Positions 16,532-47,000 of a stretch of DNA of 47,000 nucleotides are shown here, piece by piece. The position numbers and the translations under genes are program-made. The stretch spans positions 8,000,478-8,047,477 of the forward strand of contig RPFO01000213.1 in NCBI GenBank assembly GCA_009746045.1. The letters are read 5' to 3'. The first letter of the stretch is position 1, and each line of letters opens with the position of its first letter. The notes below the pieces were generated by a model. That model did not search any database. It saw only the letters and a list, made by a program, of their open reading frames with translations, and had not been told where the DNA came from. The DNA comes from Mesostigma viride. Taxonomy: Eukaryota > Streptophyta > Mesostigmatophyceae > Mesostigmatales > Mesostigmataceae.

Positions 16532-17875
16532 TTACCGGGCGCCATCCATACCCGGGACGTGCGTAGACGATGATGACGCAGCTGGGGCGGGCCTGGTACG
16601 GCCCGACTTGTGCCGCTTGTTAGGAGCCTGCGCCTCCGTGCGCTGGCCGTTGATGAACAGCACGGGGGTGTCGTGGACGAGGCGGACGTAGATCTTCTGG
16701 CCCTCATTCCTGGCCTTGATCGCCACGTCGCTGCCCAGCAGACCGTTCTTGATGACTAGCTGGGCCGGTGAGAGGAGGTCGTCGAGGCTCGGCGCGTTTC
16801 TCCCGCCTAGGAGCTTGCGGGCCTGGAGTACCTTCACCTTGCTGGCCACATTCGCGAAGGTCACCCGGATGGGGCCAGGCTGGCCCGCCATCCAAGAGCT
16901 CTGCCGACTCAATGCGGATGCGCTCGTTGCCCAGCTGCAGCCGGCCCACGATGAGGTTCTGGTACAGGCGTTGCGCGAGCATCAGGTCCGTTTCGGGCTG
17001 TGGCGCGACCTGGAAATATCGAACCACTATACTGCGTGACCGCTGGTCCTCCTCAACAGCAGTCTTGTGGGCTGCAGCCCCCCTGCGTGCGGCATCCTCC
17101 ATCAGGTTGGCAACGTCTGTCTGTTTGACCATGTTAGCGTAGCTGTTGGCCGGTGCGGGAGCGGCTGGTTGGGGCGGGCTGGTCAGGGCGGCCTTGACCT
17201 CGGCAATGCTGGAGCGGAGCTCAGCAGTGTCTTGACGGATAGCGGTGGACAAGGTGCCGAGTTGGGCAGCCATGTCTGCGACTTTCTTATTGAGCTTGTG
17301 CAGGTCTGCTGCTTCCGGGGAAGCATCGGGGGTGTTGGCGGTGCCGTGCTCGGCGTCCTTGAAAGCGGCAAAGAGTGCCCGGAGGCAAGGGGCCTGCACG
17401 TGGCTCAAGAAAACAGAAAGTCGAAGCTGTGGCTCGTCCAATTCGTCGATGTCGTCCACTGGAATGGTCCCGTCAGACGTGTAAGGAAAATATATCTCCT
17501 TGCCGTTGGCCTTCAGGTGGTGCAGGATAGCCTGCGCCTGCTCGGCGGTAAGCGAAAAGAACCGGAGCTCGTCGACAACCTGGCCAGGCATGAAGGATGC
17601 TGGGTCGAACTCAGCGTCGTTAGCGTCGTCGTCGTCGTCGTCGATGGCGTCGTCAATGGGGGTGTCTTTGGAAGACGATGGCAAAGGGACCTGGCGATCC
17701 ATCTCGTCGGGTGGGTTGACGCAAATCCGCTTGGAGGAGGCGGTAATGGGGCCTCGCTGGCCCGGGGCTGCGTCGCAATGGTTTCCGCATCTGCAATTAG
17801 TTGCGTAATCATGTTGGGCGCTGAAGCCTCCCCCTCGGAGAGAGTATGGGAGGCGGTTGACGGAGTTTCTGCCAT
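16532..17875 (-). pseudogene. LINE ORF1 (coiled-coil and RNA-binding-like protein), frame-shifted
   Basis: Starts at ATG 17875. Three overlapping frames together give one plausible protein: 17875-17513 (N-terminus), 17702-16704 (acidic DDDDDD stretch, then a heptad-like coiled coil around LHKLNKKVADMAAQLGTLST, then RSRSIVVRYFQVAPQPETD) and 16912-16532 (GPIRVTFANVASKVKVLQARK, DVAIKARNEGQKIYVRL). The last two resemble the RRM-like region and C-terminal domain of L1/Tx1 ORF1 chaperones. Frame changes fall in about 17700-17760 and about 16870-16895. As it stands it would not give one intact protein. Confidence 0.65.
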
Positions 17876-18097
17876 AGCTGGTTCCGGGAAAATACGAACC
17901 CTGCCTGTGCTGCGTTTTTTTGATATTGCGCTAAATATTGGGCGATGGCGGCTGAAAATTATATCATCGTGTTCGTCATCAAAAGACGCTTCTACTGCAA
18001 TTTACCCGACCAAATTTCATGCCCGGATGTAAAAGTTATGAGCATTCTCGGGATCCATAGCTCGCCACACCGTAAAAGTGATGAGCACCATTGCTGA

Positions 18098-18695
18098 TTA
18101 GGATGTATGATAGGCCATATGCCCCCTCTCAAGGGCTATGTGCTACATATACTCCCAACGGAGTTATGTTACAATTCAATTCAATTCATGTCTATCACTC
18201 GACTACCTAGGTCGAGGCATGAGGGTGGAACGGGGGTCTGTTTAGAGGCTGTCCCCGAAGCCTGTAAGCCGCGAGCCGATGAGTAGGTTTGTCTACCTAC
18301 TGGGAACCACCAGGGGCAAGTGCTGATCTTCCCCCCCCATTACAGGCTCCCCTTAGTTGGGTTGAGCTTGAGACTCTGGGGGTGCAGGTGCCCTTGGGGA
18401 CCTAGAGCAAGTGTCGTTTACATTCCCACCCTTGCAGGAAGTAGCTTATAGAATGTATTAAAAGCCATATGCCCCTTCTCTGGGATATGTGCTCAGTACA
18501 TATACTCCCAACGGAGTTATCTTCCTAATTAGTTAATGGTGGTGCAGGTGCACCTTGTGCACCCAGAGCAGGTGACAGTTTACACCGACCACCTGCAGGT
18601 TGTCGCTCAGAATGCATTAAAAACCACATGCCCCTTCTCAGGGATATGTGTTACATAGCCTCCACACGGAGGTATGTTCTTAAGTAATTACACAA
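18098..18695. repeat. Diverged tandem repeat of about 160 bp (two units plus a partial third)
   Basis: 18379-18540 and 18541-18695 align along their length: both have a GGTGCAGGTG start, a middle CAGAATGcATTAAAA-like segment, CATATGCCCCTTCTC and a CGGAG end. 18098-18180 matches only the 3' half. Unit borders are approximate. Confidence 0.6.
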
Positions 18696-19120
18696 AAGAA
18701 ATGAAAGTCACGCTACGTACACGCCGGGTACACCGAAACGAGCCTAGTACAGGACCGTAACCGGAACGGACCCCGTTTATGGTCCCGTACTAGTCCCGTT
18801 CTAGGTAAGGCACAGATACGGGATCAGTTGCGTGTACGGGACTGGTTTGAGGAAGGCCCCGGTCCAGCCACGTAAGTGGTCAGCACTCAACTCTAAACTC
18901 AAGAAGACTTTGGCCCATCAGCTCAGCCATGCATAGTAAATTGCGGAAAACTCCCCAAATCTAGAACTGCCCAGATTCTGTTTTTTTCCAGTTCTATCCA
19001 CAATTGTCCTAAATCCGCAAAGTATCTCCTGTACTCCAAGTTAAAAAACATGGGATGCAACAGCCCAAAAAAATGCAACTTTTTACTGTTGCAAAAGCCT
19101 TTCCACAACTAAAGATTGCA
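18696..19120. other. Region downstream of the large minus-strand gene; no gene seen
   Basis: Should contain the 3' UTR and polyadenylation site of the minus-strand gene ending at 19121. No convincing poly(A) signal could be fixed. A stretch at 18715-18850 is rich in short CCGT/ACGG-containing inverted words. Confidence 0.4.
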
Positions 19121-46059
<26,939 letters not shown>

Positions 46060-46340
46060 CTGCTCATGGTGAACCATAGTGGAGCCAAGGGCGCAAGACG
46101 TGGAGATCCAGCGACGATAAAGGCAAGAAAAAAAAAGTGCTCTCTTAATACCCCCGCGAGACAGACACCCAGAACGGCAACATTATCGCAAGCCGTACGA
46201 GTATGCACTGCATGTTGCATGAAAGCAAACCGTCGGCCCCGGCTGCAGCCTTGGAGGGGAGAGGCCGTTATCTCATAAGTCACACCACTTCTAGCCATTC
46301 CACTGCACATGCGCTGGTTGCGCCTCACTGTAACAACTTA

Positions 46341-46600
46341 TCCATCCGTCCGTCCATCCGTCCGTCCGTCCGTCCGTCCGTCCGTCCGTCCGTCCGTCCG
46401 TCCGTCCGTCCGTCCGTCCGTCCGTCCGTCCGTCCGTCCGTCCGTCCGTCCGTCCGTCCGTCCGTCCGTCCGTCCGTCCGTCCGTCCGTCCGTCCGTCCG
46501 TCCGTCCGTCCGTCCGTCCGTCCGTCCGTCCGTCCGTCCGTCCGTCCGTCCATCCATCCATCCATCCATCCATCCATCCATCCATGCATCCATCCACCGA
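46341..46600. repeat. (CCGT)n/(CCAT)n tetranucleotide array
   Basis: About 55 copies of CCGT followed by about 10 of CCAT; the same CCAT variant also appears at the left edge. It lies upstream of exon K1 in an intron. Confidence 0.93.
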
Positions 46601-47000
46601 ATTTGTCACGAATTTGCAAGCATAAGGGTGAGGTCCTTCCGAAAATTGGCTCCGCCGTAGGGTTTCAACGTTCGGGCAAGTTGCAAACAAGCACATTACT
46701 TGATACAGAGAAATTTACATGACACCAGTCTGTACTCTAGAAAGATATAAGATGCATGCTCATGAACCAAAGTCCATACACTGTTGTAGTAAGTATACTT
46801 ACATTGTAGTACGCTAGCATTATTACTCGGATGCTCAATACTGTTAACAAACCCATGGAGCATGATAGTTCTAGACTCCAAGCAGCGATAACAAGCAGCC
46901 TAATGACAGAACAGCCTAATGACAAAGCCCAAGCTTGACCTGGTATAAGAACAAGAGAAAGTGACCTTAATATCTAGTATAGTGCTCTCATTACGAACTG
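46601..47000. other. Intronic sequence to the window edge; nothing recognised
   Basis: No Cys-module exon with phase-1 borders was found on the minus strand, and no repeat. Confidence 0.4.

Larger units (their letters stand above)
15729..18030 (-). mobile_element. APE-type non-LTR retrotransposon (LINE), 5' half, cut by the Ty3 insertion
   Basis: On the minus strand: 5' region (about 18030-17876), ORF1 (17875-16532, frame-shifted) and the beginning of ORF2 with an apurinic-type endonuclease that is broken at 15729 by the Ty3 LTR. The RT part should lie beyond the other end of the Ty3 element, left of the window. It is the oldest layer of the nest. Confidence 0.8.

Noticed and set aside
17067-18032. 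321-residue plus-strand ORF
   Set aside because: Antisense to LINE ORF1; no recognisable domain and a Val/Gly-rich composition expected of a shadow.
10188-18093. Shared 15-mer TGAGCACCATTGCTG near 10188 and 18079
   Set aside because: About one such match is expected by chance in 47 kb and the flanks do not align.
46341-46600. Arg-Pro-Ser-Val and Thr-Asp-Gly-Arg repeat ORFs
   Set aside because: Frames of the (CCGT)n array, not genes.

Overview
The window is nuclear DNA of a eukaryote, most likely an alga of the green lineage. The reasons are a spliced gene with GT-AG introns that ends in a plant-type root-cap/VWD-like domain, a PAT-like DIRS retrotransposon (the class that includes Volvox Kangaroo), a Penelope-like element, and introns full of microsatellites. 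I cannot name the species.

Positions 1-18030 are a nest of retroelements. The outermost is a minus-strand APE-type LINE (15729 to about 18030) whose ORF2 endonuclease is cut at 15728/15729 by the right end of a plus-strand Ty3/gypsy element (1-15728: gag, protease-RT, RNase H, integrase with a chromodomain start, an unrecognised proline-rich third ORF, polypurine tract, 572-bp 3' LTR; the 5' LTR lies left of the window). Inside the Ty3 element sit two further insertions. One is a complete PAT-like tyrosine-recombinase element (2258-7646, minus strand) with split direct repeats, placed between the RT and RNase H coding parts. The other is a Penelope-like RT (10488-12404, minus strand) between integrase and the third ORF. 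Several reading frames change by -1 at G or C runs of at least 7, and the Penelope RT has one in-frame TAG.

Positions 18030-19120 hold diverged repeats of about 160 bp and no recognised gene.

From 19121 to the right edge runs one large minus-strand gene, for which I reconstructed 17 exons (about 1.1 thousand residues in the window; the 5' end lies beyond 47000). Nine small exons each encode one four-cysteine knot of 20-23 residues, three encode C-type-lectin-like domains, three encode a second and longer four-cysteine module, and the last two encode the root-cap/VWD-like C-terminus. Every intron between modules is phase 1, so every internal module exon is symmetric and could be shuffled or skipped without breaking the frame. 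The product looks like a secreted or surface adhesion/recognition protein. 

The introns hold many tandem arrays (26, 27, 30, 32 bp), long homopurine/homopyrimidine tracts, hexanucleotide arrays, a 493-bp TIR element (41853-42345) and a 1341-bp piggyBac-like non-autonomous element with TTAA ends (39047-40387). The most striking structure is a 13-copy, 60-bp array (42398-43177) in which every unit repeats the 3' end of a lectin exon plus its splice donor. Because 60 is a multiple of 3, all 13 donors give the same exit phase.
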